A stretch of DNA of 64,000 bases, from assembly GCA_033980235.1 (NCBI GenBank), contig CM067079.1:25290658-25354657 (forward strand), written 5' to 3'. Shown here piece after piece: positions 37,685 to 50,703 of the stretch (positions within the stretch are counted from its first letter, which is position 1; every line of letters begins with the position of its first letter). Made by a program: the position numbers and the translations under genes. The notes beneath the pieces were generated by a model. It worked only from the letters and a program-made list of their open reading frames with translations. It was not told where the DNA came from and ran no database searches. The stretch comes from Diadema setosum. Lineage: Eukaryota > Echinodermata > Echinoidea > Diadematoida > Diadematidae.

Positions 37685-38159
37685 TACGTTCAGTGACACT
37701 TGACAAATTGTATGTATCTGTTCAATAGCATTTCAGTGCATATTGAAGAAATGTGTATTGTCTCATCTACCAGCTTCAAATTGATTTAAGTAAGAAGTGA
37801 AAATGGATTTTAATAAATCAAGTTTAAAGATTGAGAGAACTAATTACTTTTTTTCCCCCCTTCGTAATCAGTGCAGGTCAAGTAAAGCCAGGTGCGACTA
37901 ACTTGTCTTCATTACATTTACCTTGACGTTTGTATGTTTGTTGTCACTTTGTAGGGTAGTGTGTGGGAAGTTATGGAAGCAAATATGTCTCGAGTGATTA
38001 TACAATGTACAAGAATCCAACCAAATCACCAAATGAGAGTTAGAGTTCTTCATGACAGTTGTGATTCAGTGAAAGACTAAAAGGAATTTTGCCCTGAAAG
38101 GAAATTATGTTATGAGCTGATCGATGAAAACAAACCAGTGAAGAGGATGTTGAAATTTT

Positions 38160-38640
38160 AAGGAACGGGGTGTAGTTTTGGCTGAGATGGGGCTTCAGGC
38201 TTTCAGGGTTGGGATTTTTTTTTTTTTTTTTTTTTGGTGAGATAATGAGAGATCTCTTATAAAATATGAAAGAGCATACAGTTCTAACAGGAATTCTAAG
38301 TTTATTTGATGAAAATTAGTATTGAAATGGCCGAGATAGCTGAACACAAAGTGTTCCTGATTTATGTGAAAGGTGGGACTCACCGTTTATAAGCATGTGA
38401 AAGGTGGGACTCACCGTTTATTAAGGCCATTTTGTTATGTACTTCGCTTTTGGTGATCTCAACCATTTCAGAACTGATTTTCATCAAATAAACTTTGATT
38501 ACCTCCTAGAATTGTATGCTGTTTAATAATTCATGTGGTTTCTAATTATCTAACTAAAAGTTCAAATTTGATTTTGAATCCCCCTAAACCCCCTAAAGAT
38601 CTCAACCAAAATTATGTACCATCCCTTTTAGGTGCTGCGG
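38160..38640. mobile_element. MITE-like hairpin repeat (AGTTTTGGCTGAGA), copy 1
   Basis: Left phrases (TTTATTTGATGAAAATTAGT) recur inverted on the right (CTGATTTTCATCAAATAAAC). The centre holds AAAGGTGGGACTCACCGTTT, duplicated in tandem. A related copy with the same phrases lies at about 55925-56330. The outer limits are approximate. Confidence 0.6.
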
Positions 38641-38939
38641 TCCAAAAGGTGTGACCTGCTGTGTATGTGTCTGTGTTTTGAGTTATCTACAATAACATTA
38701 TGCTTTGTTTCTGTTTCCCCGGAAGTATCCAACTTACATTTTGTAGTCTTATGACTTTGATGTCACTTGTCAAGAATTTTTGTTTGCGCAACACTTACAT
38801 TTTTACTAACACTCATTGCTAAATCTATAATTTCAGTAAAATTAAAATCCATGACATGTCATATTATAATGTTATGTTCTCACACCTCTTCCATGAATAT
38901 TCAGAGAATAATACCCTTACAAGATTTTGTGATTATTAT

Positions 38940-39430
38940 GGCTGCATTTATCTAAAAACTTTCTGAGGCAGAAACACGATCCTAAACGCGTTTGAGGCAT
39001 TTTCAGGGGTTAGATAAACACAACCGTGTTTTCAAACGCGTTTAGAAATGCCGTTTTGAAACGCCTTTCAAAGGGCGTTTTGAAACATGTTTGAGACCAC
39101 GATCACCGTTCTGTGAGTAGATAAACGCAATGCCGTTTTGAGACCCGTTTAAATCTCAAGGCCAAATCCCAGCTGTTTCCGGTTGTGCTCTCTACCCATT
39201 ATTTGTGTGTGACTGAGGAGGCATGTTTGGTGGTATGCAGTTGACCTTTACTTCCCGGGTTAAATGGCGCAAAGCAGCTGCGCAGTGACACCACTCGAAT
39301 CGCGATTGTATGATGGTTAGATAAATGCGGCACCCCGAGAATCGCGTTTCAAACCACGTTTGCAAACACCGTTCCAAACGCGTTTTGAAATGTGATTAGA
39401 TTCTCTCTCTCAAGTTAGATAAATGCAGCC
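38940..39430. mobile_element. MITE with GGCTGCATTTATCT ends and AAACGCGTTT repeats
   Basis: The termini GGCTGCATTTATCT and AGATAAATGCAGCC are perfect inverted repeats. Between them AAACGCGTTT and close variants (AACGCGTTT, AAACGCCTTT, AAACGTGTTT) occur about ten times in both orientations. The trinucleotide TAT flanks both sides, which fits a 3-bp duplication such as PIF/Harbinger elements make. There is no coding frame. Confidence 0.75.
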
Positions 39431-41520
39431 TATGTTTGCACAAAAAACTTGATACCTAAAAAAAAAGTTATGGATGTCACAGTTATGTAGGGCCTACTGT
39501 GCCATTCTTCCTGTTCTACCTGCGACTAAAAATTATGTTTTTGCAGACAATTCACCAAGATCACTTTGATGTAAGTCACTCTGCTTCACTTCACTGTGAT
39601 CCAATAAGACCTAGCTGTGTGAGAATACAGCAAAATAGCATCTGGTGTAATGCAGTCTTTGCGTACAGTAAGCTTTTGTCCACGATTGATACAAACCATT
39701 GTTCTTTTGCAAACAGAAATATTTGTTGGTTACACGTGTGCTGTGATCTGGTGTTAGGTAATACCTGTGTGTGAATTGTTTGTCAGATTTTGAAGGTCAT
39801 TTGGTTTCCTTTCATTCTTTTTTGTTGTTAAAAAACTTGATACTGAAGTCAAACATGAGCTGGTAGACCTGAATGAAGATGGAGATGGGGTTTTTGCAGA
39901 GTCAAAGCATTATGAAAGATTCCACAGTACAAACAGTTTGATTTTGTGTTTGCCTACGTCTTTAAAAAAAGGAAGTCATTCATTGAAAAAAAATAATAAT
40001 ATGGATAGATTTTTGTCCCCTTTGCTTAAGGCTTCATGGATTCATCACACACAAAGTTTACTTGATTGATTAAAGGGCTCGTCTGTCCTTGTTATGTACA
40101 ACTTCAATGAAATATTGACCTACCCAAGTTTTTTTTTTTTTTTTTTTTTTTTTGGGGGGGGGGAGTTGTTTGGGGTTGTTTTTTTTTTTCTGCATCTTCT
40201 TATATTTGACCTGGTTTATTATGCATCAGTATTTCTTATCAAAGGCTTGTTCAGACCACTCATAGGCTATCACTTTTATAGCCATTTTAAATGAAACAAA
40301 ATTCAAGGTCTGAGTTCATGTGACAGCTACCTCAAACATGGATACAAGATTTCATTCATGAAGATTTTTCTGGTAAAAATCTCATTACTTCCCTTATTAA
40401 CTTGGTCCGTGTGAAAGAGATTATGTTAAAGTGCGACAATTCTTGAGGTCCCAGCTATTGGTATCTTGTTATCATGGGGTTCATCTGTAGGAGCACTGTA
40501 GTAGTACTGTTACAGCAGTACAACTGTATTATTTATGGATGTCCAAACATGTTTCTCTTAGCTCTAGCTGTCAAAATTGAACTGCTGGTTTGTGTGCATT
40601 ATGTAGAATTTCAAATCAACTTACATTTAATTCATAATTTGATTGCATGTTTGATGTGCAAAAGAAAATATCTCTTGATGTACAGGTGATACCTGTGTCC
40701 AACTCAAACCACTGCTTCATTTGCATATATAAACATGCAAATCTGGTGTCATTTTCTTCCCCAAAATTTTGTGGTCTAGTCGATAAAAGATGTGCGCAAG
40801 GGTATACTCCAGACTGGGCATTTCAATTCTCAAAGCAAAATTGACATTAACTGGTGTAAGATTTTATATGTACTTTGTATGCATGATTTCAATTGTATCG
40901 TGCACTGCAAGTAAATATGTTTGTGTGTGTTAACAAATATTCTTGTACAAGTAAACTACAAGTACGAATGAACCAACCACACCAAATGTCATGGAATTGC
41001 AATGCTTCTACTCTCTCCAACAGAGTCACCTTTAGTTGAAAAATAAAGTTATCACTGCGGATATTTCGCAGGAAAATGGTTTGACTGAGTCTGACTATTC
41101 TGTTGTTTCATTGTATCTTTTTTGTGCGTATTTTTCCTCCTTTCTTTTTGACGCTTGCTTGTACCGTCCTGTTCAGTACTGAAAATTAATGCAGAAGGGG
41201 ATACAGTGGACATGCTTTTGTAAACACAATTATGTTTAAGTGCATTAAACTGCATTCTCTTTCTTTAACTGTGCTTCAGTGTGCTGTGTGGATTAAGTTA
41301 AAGGGACGCATTATCCGATGTTCACCTCAACTGATGTAAACAGGCAAATGAAAATGACCAGTCGGCCAAATTTTTGTTACAACTAGACCAACATTACGGA
41401 AAACTCTGTGATACATTGTATTGAGTCTCTGCTGCACTTTACTGTGCATGTATACGCCAAATACAGCAAGTCTAATTTTCTGCCAACAGGGACTTTACAA
41501 CATTTCCCCCAGTTCCAACT

Positions 41521-41723
41521 GATTGACAAACTGCCCTCCATCGATGTAAATAAGCACTAGATTGATGAGTGTTTTAGTAGCAGCCATGATGAAAATAATG
41601 GGCGTACACATGGGTGCAACTAACACTTGCTGTCTGGTGGAAGTTCGGCTATTATTATGGCAACTACTAAAACGCTGATCAATTCAGTGCTTATTTACAT
41701 CAATGTAGGGCAATTTGTCAATC
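41521..41723. mobile_element. 203-bp hairpin MITE (GATTGACAAACTGCCCTCCA)
   Basis: Arms of about 60 bp are inverted: GATTGACAAACTGCCCTCCA then ATGTAAATAAGCAC, against GTGCTTATTTACAT then TGTAGGGCAATTTGTCAATC. The centre has inverted GTTTTAGTAG / CTACTAAAAC. Confidence 0.75.
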
Positions 41724-42653
41724 AATTGCAATAAAAACATCTCGACGGAAGAATTTCATGAATTTGAATAATTTCCCCCAGTGTTCAAATTCACAATCGT
41801 AGAGTACAGTAATGAATGCAGAAATGTATGCGTGCATTCACCATTCATGTCGGGATAGGAGTTGATATCATTTTTGTGTTGTTAAATTCACAAAATGTGC
41901 AAAAATAAAAACCCTGCAAAATATACTGCATATACAATTAATATATATGACTCGTATGGTCGTACTAACATACAATTTAGATGCCGCAGTGATTTTGTCC
42001 AACTCTCTGCCTGGTGCGTACATGACGGCTATGGACACTACACACGTATAAATTTTTAGCAAGTATAACATACTCCAATTTAAAAGTGAAATCAGTTCCA
42101 AGTTTTTCCAGTCATGAGATAATTTTGCTGTGAAGCATTAAATGCATTTTATTCTCTTGAAAACCTCAACGCTTTGTACAATGTACATTGATGCTGAGAA
42201 TTTCACACAACTTCACACAACAGGTATTACGCCTGTGCTCTTTCACAGAACATATTTATTATGCTCCTGATGATCTTGATGAAATTTATAAATTCATTCA
42301 AAGCACACAGAAAAACAAAAGACAAAAGAGATAAATAGCTGCTAATTTTCTATTAGGAACGGGGCCCTATAACATAAAAACTCAGAAACTTGACTACAAT
42401 ACATATTTCAACAACCACTTGCAGTCCAATAAAAATTGCATCGATTGATAAATCAGAATTGCAGTCAGTTAATCGATCTTATGTTATGGGGCCCGAAATT
42501 TGTCTTATCTATATGTCCACTTTCACAAATTTATATCTATTGCTATACATTATCATAGAGTCATCAATATCTATAATTATATAAAGACATATAGAATTCC
42601 CTGCACATAGCATATCACACTGAGAAAATTCACAGAATTCATTGCTTAGTTTA

Positions 42654-42829
42654 CAGTCAACCTTGCATAAGCCATAATCACACTAACTGATATCAAACTT
42701 TCATGTTTCATGCAGTGTAAGACCAAATATTTTTGTGAATTGGCCATATCTATCTTCATGAAGTAGAACTGACAATTTCATGTCAAAATCGTTATCTTGT
42801 TATTTTCTTGTCCTACACAAGGTTGACTG
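42654..42829. mobile_element. TA-flanked MITE (CAGTCAACCTTGC), copy 2
   Basis: It begins CAGTCAACCTTGCATAAGCC and ends CTACACAAGGTTGACTG. The length is nearly the same as copy 1 at 36163-36337 but the interior differs, so only the family is shared. Confidence 0.6.
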
Positions 42830-43905
42830 CTTAAAACAGTATACAAGCATTTGTAATAGTTGCTTTCTAAATTTTGCATGAGAAAATTCAAGAAGTGCAC
42901 TTTTTGACAATAGAAAAGTACTTAGTAGTACATACATTGCAAAGGTTAAGTAAACAATACAATATTTTACTTCACTGCTTCCAAGTATCCAAATGTGGTT
43001 CAGTGATATTACAGGTACATGTACTGAAAAAAACCCAAAATAACCAGTTCATAGAGCAAGCTAATGTGACAGTAGCTGCTATAGTAGCATCATGGCAACA
43101 ACCAATCCGCTGAGAGCATTTCAGCTATTGCTATGGTAACTGCACCTTGTAGGATGTGCAGTCTCCATACAACACCCAACCCTGCTCTGTACTTAGCAGG
43201 CATCATTAGTACATCATATTATTAAAATACCCATTCGTAAAATTCACCACTGCAAACAAAGAATGCTGCACATGGCCTGACCAACTTCAAATGATGAGAT
43301 CAAGATGAAAGAAAAGAGAAAACTTGCTGAAAAGCCTGTACTGCATACTATCCCCTACTAACATATTTATGAATATGTGGGACTAAGAACTTTGACAAAC
43401 CTATTGTGGTCACGGCTAAAAAAAAGAAAGAAGATAAAATAGCAATTGTGTAGGGTGGTCATATATTTGGTCTTATTACCATTTCAAGCAGTTCACTAGC
43501 TTAAATCTCAGTGGCACACATATTACATTGTATCTTGAAGCTGACCAAGAAGAAGATCGACAGTGTATGAAAAAATAAAAACAAAGTTCCCCCAAATATC
43601 CAAACAGTACTGTTCCCATATGAGTACAATTATAATGATGTCCGGCACAGAGATAAATCATGGAGTTGTTTTGTTGTTTTTTTTTCGACACAAAACCATG
43701 GTATCCAGAGGAAAAACAAAACAACACAAAACAAACAATCATTGGCGAGTGCATAGTTGTGAAATAATTACTCATATTGCTGTGATTTATACATACATCA
43801 CACATATATTACTGTTTGAATTAGATGCCTGCAATGCTGATTTTCACAACTGTTGATTAACATGTACTGGATAAATTCAGTGTCTTCAGAGTAGGACTTC
43901 TGATT

Positions 43906-44114
43906 TACTGTTAAGAAAGATATTTTTGCGACATAAAATTTTCACAAATTGGAGATGATGGTCTTTTTCGTGGCATGAAATTTTTGTGAATTGCCACTGG
44001 CATTCAACACATATAGTGTAAAAGAACTTTTGCATGCATTTTGATTTTGGAAATCTTGGCTCTCGCAAAATTCATGAAATTAAAATGCATGCAAATATTT
44101 CTGGTGTTACAGTA
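43906..44114. mobile_element. MITE-like element (TACTGTTAAG ... GTTACAGTA)
   Basis: Short inverted ends TACTGTTA and GTTACAGTA enclose about 200 bp with repeated TTTTTGTGAATT / AAATTCATGAAAT motifs in both orientations. It resembles the TACTGTA-ended elements at 48747-48990 and 62752-62947. Confidence 0.45.
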
Positions 44115-44244
44115 TAAAGAATTGAGAGAATACTCAATGTAAGCCTATAAAGTATGGTCATGGCAACTTGTTTAAAAAAAAAGAAAAAAAGTTGATTACT
44201 CAAAATACACAATCACTATCAACAGTGTAGATCTGAAGGGAGAA

Positions 44245-44677
44245 TTAAAGGTGCATGGTCCCGGTGTTTTAGTGAAATGCGTACGCGGGCGCACGGCGCA
44301 AGTTTCCTATAGAGACCTACGCTATCGACTCCTCTTTAGCGCTTACGCTTTGGCCCACTTCCCCGAGTCCGAAGAAGTCCGATTCACTGTAGTCAGTGGT
44401 CGGATCACAGTTCGGCTCATGATTCGGCTGAGGGGGATGACAGCTTTAGCAAACTTCTTTTGTGATGTCATAATAACAAGCACATATGCGCGCACCCTGG
44501 CATTACTACAAACTGCGCGATGCGCAGAGAAGACAACAAAGGCAACGTTACTTAGGAACAGCTACGCACTTTACTCTTGATGACATCTCAACTTCTGTAA
44601 TCTTCGTATCAGTGCTAACGGTGATCAGCAGTATCATCAACAGTGCCATCTACACTACCGGGACTATGCCCCTTTAA
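44245..44677. mobile_element. TTAA-flanked element (AGGTGCATGGTCCCGG)
   Basis: The ends TTAAAGGTGCATGGTCCCGG and CCGGGACTATGCCCCTTTAA are inverted repeats that include TTAA at each side. The 430-bp interior is GC-richer than its surroundings and carries an uninterrupted but unrecognised frame. It is probably a non-autonomous element. Confidence 0.6.
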
Positions 44678-45812
44678 TATCTAGATTCATATCAAACTTG
44701 AAAAATTCTCAGTAATGCCAGCCACAAGCACCACAAAAATTTCTCCGGAACACACACAGTTTCAATTCTGACCATCAAAAAACAACAATATGATGTATCA
44801 CCTGACAGAAATTGGTAGAAATTGTGACAGACAGTTATTCACAAAACACACAGCGGTCAATGACAGAGGTCAATCATTTTATGACAGAAGTTCCACCACC
44901 AACACCAAATCTAACAGACAAGAGAGGACATGCTGTAACCATCATGGAGATAAGACTGAATATACAGCACTTCAACTTGTTTTGCTGATTTTGCTGCAGA
45001 ATTATTAATCTTAGAAGTGACATATTCCTGCTCTTTTTTTTTCTTGCATATATACAGAACTAGCTGAAATCAAGAAGTGATCAATAAGAAGATGACTACA
45101 TACATCTATTTTCTGGGGTTCTTTTCTTTTCTTGTAGGTAGAAAGGTGATGGGAGGATTCAGGTGGGGTTGATTATTAAAGTTTGACAATGCATCTGTAG
45201 TCTAACGAGCAAACAGCAATGTAGGATGGAGATTGATACGATATAAGCACAGTAAAGGTTTGGGCTAAATGTGTACACTTGGTGTTCACAACAGTAAACA
45301 TGTCCTGTACATACACAACTTGTGCTGACAATTTGTCTGATATTTCATTCACTTTGATAACATGTTATATCGTGAATACTAATGGAGCCGTTCAAATCCT
45401 GTGCAGCTAATATTTTCAAATTCAAGGTCCAGAAAATCTGAAAACTCCCACATGAGTGCACTATGGACTCAAATTAATGTACGAAGGTCATAAATCTATT
45501 GATAATAGGTCAGTGTTTGGAGGTAATTAACTATTGAAAATACAAAGGTTGGTAAATGTTATATGCTCATTGATTATAAACTTCAGATTTAATGCCATGG
45601 CAACAATTAGTACAAACAAGGTCAAAGTATCCTGAAGTCATCCGAGTATGAAGAGAAATAGGATAAATGGAAGTACTCTTGATTATATAATACACACGAT
45701 CTTGTGTTCTGTTTAATAGACCAATTCCTATGATACATTTGCATTCCATTGTGCAAAGTCGCAAGTCTGATATACTGCAATTGCAATCCTTTGGGTGAAA
45801 AACTGTGATTCC

Positions 45813-46059
45813 ATATATCGTCGCTGGGGTGACAAAACCTCGTATCTCAAAATGTTCAGGAGAGCGAAAAAACCTGGTGGCCAAAGCACTATAGTGAATG
45901 GGAAAGCCTTCTCTTTGACATGTCATGGTGGCTTCATTTTTGGAGTAAGACAGTTGGGATTTGGCCAAGACATCACTTGACCCATTATTTGACCATTAAG
46001 CTATAAAAATTTTTTTTGACATTTTTGAGATACGAGGTCTTGTCACCCCAGCGATATAT
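45813..46059. mobile_element. MITE with about 40-bp inverted ends (ATATATCGTCGCTGGGGTGA)
   Basis: The left end ATATATCGTCGCTGGGGTGA, CAAAACCTCGTATCTCAAAA is matched in reverse complement by TTTTTGAGATACGAGGTCTT, GTCACCCCAGCGATATAT, with only a few differences. The element is 247 bp with no coding frame. Confidence 0.8.
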
Positions 46060-46580
46060 CATATACAGTATGTCATATAATATCATGCATATCACAGATT
46101 TCATTTATGTCATATGTGTTGTTATAATTATGTCACATATGCGATTTACGTCATATACATGTATATCATTTACGATTTCAAATCTGCCAGAACCATGGGG
46201 GGAATATATTTGTGTGCAGTCAGTGACATTTTGTGAGGTTGGAAATAAGAGACGTATTGGTAATGAGCTCCACAGCTTGATATTACACAGAAATACAAAA
46301 TTAGCGTTATTATTTCAAACTTGGAACATATACCAGTCATATGAGAGTGATCTAATTTATTCATTTCATTCCCCCCCCCCCAAAAAAAATGTTTTTTTTA
46401 ATTTTTTTTTTTCTTTTTTGTTTTGGCCTGGAAGACGGGTCACTATTGAGAACTCCTGTATTTTGCTGCATTCTGCAATACCACATGGTAAACTTGTAAT
46501 GTATTGGAGTACAGTATGCCCCCCCCCCCCCCAAAAAAAAAATTACAATCAGATTTTTGCATTGATAACTTCCAATATGA

Positions 46581-47341
46581 TTAACCCTAAAAAGACTGGG
46601 GGCCCCCCCCCCCTCGACATTTCGTGCGATTACTCTGCAACACGCAATGCTCTCGCCGCGATGCTCTATGACTTTTTTCTTTCGAGTTTCTCGCACATTT
46701 TGACACCAAATTTGTGTCGCCTGGGGGTACGGTTCTGAAGTTACATAATTTTTTGTACATGCACGTGAGGCCAAAAATGGCTCAAAAATGTGATTTTGTG
46801 TACAAAGTCAATGCAAATTGAGTTTTTTCACATGGTTTATATAAATATGCTTATTTTTACTCTCAATGGCTAAAATTAATTTGTTTTAGGAGTATTATGC
46901 TTCAAAAAGTGTCTTCCACAAATTTTGTTTAAAAAACAACAAAAACAAAAGGTCGAAAAAACAAAGAAATGCATAAGAAATTCATAAAACAATAAAATAA
47001 ATAAGAAATTAATTTTGATACCAAATTTTTTTTCAAGTACATATGCTAAGAATGCCACAAAGAATAATTACACCAAAAATGAGCACTTTTGGAGCTTTAT
47101 TTACTGATTTAGATCAAAGAGTCTGATTTTTCGCATAAATTAGCATAATTAATCAAAATAAAATAAAAGAAGACTATTTTGGAAAATTTAAATATACGAT
47201 CTTGTAGATTACATCGCACACTACCATTGTGCAAATTTCCGCGGCGATCGCGCAATCCACGGCCAAGATCTTAAGGGGGGGCCCTTTAGGTCCCACTCAG
47301 TCTTTCGAGCTACCAAAATAGCCCAGTCTTTTTAGGGTTAA
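46581..47341. mobile_element. piggyBac-like non-autonomous element, 753 bp with TTAA duplications
   Basis: TTAA at 46581-46584 is followed by CCCTAAAAAGACTGGG. CCCAGTCTTTTTAGGG precedes TTAA at 47338-47341. These 16-bp ends are perfect inverted repeats. A TTAA duplication and CCCTA-start are hallmarks of piggyBac elements. The interior is AT-rich, with inverted G/C runs just inside the ends and no transposase frame. Confidence 0.8.
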
Positions 47342-48746
47342 ACCGTCTAAATGCTACTTCAGGTTCTTAACATATAACATCTTAGCTATATTTTGCAGAA
47401 AACCCCATTCAAATTTGGTAAAATGGTCACAGAGAAATGTGGATATTTGCAAAGCATGTCATGGGTCTGATTGTTCCCAATTTAGCACCTGGATGCTCTT
47501 GGAACTGCATAATATGTGAACACAAAGGACAGAACCTGGAGGGAAGGGATTCCTCACATGCTCTACAAAACTCCTCATTTCTCTTTGACCAGTAGAGCAA
47601 ATCGGATGGGGTTTTCTGTAAGATGTTGGTGACAAGTTGTAGTTTCATACCCTGAAATTGTATTTGGATTGATTCATTATTTTTAAAGACATCATTGCGG
47701 AGGGATGGTCCCGATGCAATTTTTTTGGGGGACATGCGGTACAGTTACTGGGACAGAACCAGGAAGTAACACATTGCGGAAGCAATTGATGAGCTGTTCC
47801 CCTGGCGATGAAAAAACATCTGATCATCAACAGAGAACAAGTTTCTGATGAAATATCAAGCTACCACTGAAAGACAGTAGACTATCACTTTTTAAGGGGG
47901 GACTGAAATAATAATAGGATTGTAATTTGAAACCGTCGTTGAAATGACTGACAGCAGCTTGTGCTCACATTGAACCATCTTCTCTGTAATCTGAGACGTT
48001 TTTCTTTCGTGCTTCACAGACTCTGCAGATGTGAATGATGGCAATTACAGCTTTACTTCAGATCAAATGCAACACATCCCACATAACATAACAGGATCTG
48101 GTACCTTCTTATGAATCTGAAACTAGCAAACTTTAGCTGCTCCAATTTCAATTTTCACAAAGCAACTATTAAAACACACACAAAAAAGTGACAAAATTTT
48201 TTCACCGAGCTTCCACGGTTTAAAGTCATTAGTCCCTGGGATAGGACATAAAATGGAGGTCCTGTGTATGGGAGAGCAACAACAAAGATTCCGCTTCATT
48301 CATTCATCGCAAAGAGCAGGGTGTTTAACCCGGTGAAGTGGTCCCACCTCACATCCAACTGAACCCCATGGAAGACCAGCTTAACATAGCTGAATATGGG
48401 CTATCCAGCCATCTTCTCAGATGGAAAATGAACAAACAAGCAATTAATTGTCTGGTGAGTGTCTCAGTTTACCAGGAGCGACTTTATTACAAATGGCAGT
48501 AAACACTGATGTTTACACCAAATCAAAGTCTTTCCAACAGATATGACGAAACAGTTGAATGTGTATGCAGGCAGTACATTGCCGCAAATTAATTTGTGCT
48601 ATGGGCTTATCTATCCCTTTAACTATGTGTCTTAGGTGTGGTTATGGTAAAGGGTATGAACTATGCAATAGCCTCCATACATCCCTACCAAATGTGTCAA
48701 TCACATCTTCCAAACGGTATTGCATAAGTAAGAAATTCCTTGTGCA

Positions 48747-48990
48747 TACTGTATACGCCAAATATTTTGTGAGGTTCTTATTTTCGCGAATTTTGAGAGT
48801 CAGGTGCTATTCGCGAAATTAAAGACACACGAAAATATTGACTCTGATCAAGCTATGAATGTGACATACGTGTATACATTTCTCCATTCGGTACAGGACT
48901 CCACGATCGTGAATTTAACCATTCACGAAATTGTTGGGCAGTTTCGATTCGCGAAAATTTAGACTCGCTAAATATATGGCGTATACAGTA
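48747..48990. mobile_element. MITE (TACTGTATACGCCAAATATT)
   Basis: The 244-bp sequence begins TACTGTATACGCCAAATATT and ends AATATATGGCGTATACAGTA. TTCGCGAA-type palindromes recur inside (TTCGCGAATTTT, ATTCGCGAAATT, ATTCGCGAAAAT). Confidence 0.7.
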
Positions 48991-49267
48991 CATCTAGTCA
49001 GCTGCCTCACTAAAACGGGGAAAACTGTATTACAATTGACAGCAATATAATAAGTACATATCGATTCCATGGCAAGTTTGTGTTTTTGAACAGGTGGGAC
49101 AGTCCAGAATCGGCAAACAGCTTTGGGAAGAAAATATAAATTGTGACAAAGATTAAGTGTCTGGGAACTTTGCAGCAGCATCTTGGCCAAAATATACATT
49201 TCTTGTAATACTCCTTGATATATCTTGTTACCTTTGACAGTACTGCTTGCGATGGCATATCAAGAAT

Positions 49268-49587
49268 TATATAACGCCTGAAGAGATCCTTGTCATTTGA
49301 TTGGTCGTTGACATTGATCATTCGTCCAATTTTATTATGACGTCATCATCCGTGCAATTTTGGATCCAGACGATTTGCTCCATTGCACGCTCACTGAGAG
49401 CCCAGCACACTACGCGTATACGCTTGCGTTTTGCAGTGTATGTACTCATATGCGACAGCGCGCTATATAGGCCTACCTAGCGTAAAGCGCTCAGTGAGCA
49501 CTCTCGCGATCTCGCGATCTCAGATTCTCTCTTGTTTCTAAATTAATAAAACATGAAAGGACAAGGATCTCTTTTAGGCGTTATATA
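49268..49587. mobile_element. Element with 28-bp inverted ends (TATATAACGCCTGAAGAGAT)
   Basis: The left end TATATAACGCCTGAAGAGAT, CCTTGTC is matched by the right end GACAAGG, ATCTCTTTTAGGCGTTATAT. The 320-bp interior has GC-rich repeats such as TCTCGCGATCTCGCGATC. Confidence 0.7.
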
Positions 49588-49590
49588 AAA

Positions 49591-49740
49591 CAAATAATAA
49601 ATGTTTTTCATTCGTGCAATGGACAGAATATTTCATTCGGTGAAAGATGAAATGTGTGATCCATTCAATGGATGGATCACACATTTCATCTTTCACCTCA
49701 TGAATTCTGTCCATTGCACTCATAAACATTCATTATTTGT
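49591..49740. repeat. 150-bp near-perfect palindrome
   Basis: The whole stretch folds on a centre near 49665. CAAATAATAAATG and GTGCAATGGACAG on the left match CTGTCCATTGCAC and CATTCATTATTTG on the right, with GATGAAATGTGTGATCCATT / ATGGATCACACATTTCATC around the middle. It directly abuts the previous element. Confidence 0.8.
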
Positions 49741-50084
49741 ATAATAGTCTACCTCTAATACTACACACATTACAGGGAGTCACTGTAGAGGTACATGCCT
49801 TGCACACATTTCATTTCCTTTTGTCCTTTTTCTTTGTACAGGAAATATCAGATCAACAAAGATAAAATGCAACCATACTTGTGAAAGATTGACAAGTGCA
49901 AAAATGTATCAGCAGTCACAGTTATATTGCTTCAATTAATTCAGCATTCTTGCATATTACTGTTTTGAGTACATATATGTGACTTGTAACTAGTGAAGTT
50001 ATAATGTGTGAATTCTTATCACATTTTCTTCTTATTTTAAATTCTTCTTTCATTTTTACTAGGTACTACTGAAATTCCTTTCCA

Positions 50085-50090
50085 TTTATT
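50085..50090 (-). terminator. Candidate polyadenylation signal for the PP2A subunit gene
   Basis: The hexamer AATAAA on the minus strand lies about 615 nt past the stop codon. It is a plausible but unsupported 3' end. Confidence 0.25.
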
Positions 50091-50703
50091 TCACCTGCTG
50101 AAATTTATCTGGACTTGGCAAATCATGAATTACTGATCCATTCACATCACAAACAATGTAATGCTACATCCCTTGGTATCAAGTGTAATTTGCATGTAAA
50201 ATTTGTGTCAAATGTTTCTGACAATTTATCTCATGTGCAAAGAACACGACTTCAAAATTAGCAAAAGAATCCCTTTGAGGATTTACTAGTGCTCATTTCA
50301 ATAAATAATGCCAAGATTCCTTTTTGCTATCGATTATGATTTTTGAAAGAATTCTGGCATCATTTAATGACTGATACATATGACTACAAAGAAAAAAAAA
50401 TTCACAGGCATGCACAGATCAAAAAATAATCCATCTGCACTCAGTCAAAATAATGATATAAAAGACTTACTGGACATAATGACTTACACTCATTGTAACA
50501 ATTACCATAGCAACAGCTCATACCCAGGATAATTTGTTGTTGCCATGGTAATTGCAATGACCATAGTAAATAATCTCCACATTTACCAAATGGGACATTC
50601 ATGTTCTGTCACTGTTTGCTTGCTAGATAGAATTTATGCTCCTTTGGAAGCAGCTAAACTGTGCCAGGGGACACCGCCACCATCCAGGGGGGCGTGACTA
50701 TCG

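Larger units (their letters stand above)
34580..50703. other. Convergent intergenic region MSL2-PPP2R3, no gene recognised
   Basis: This 16-kb stretch holds no reading frame that looks coding. It is AT-rich and carries at least a dozen short inverted-repeat elements, listed separately. Poly-T/poly-G runs occur near 38218-38236, 40129-40163 and 46370-46420. Part may be 3' UTR of either neighbour. Confidence 0.6.

Noticed and set aside
44251..44580. 109-codon + frame
   Set aside because: It lies wholly inside the TTAA-flanked inverted-repeat element and shows no known domain.
46016..46738. 240-codon + frame
   Set aside because: It spans the end of one MITE, poly-C and poly-A runs and the start of the piggyBac-like element; not a gene.
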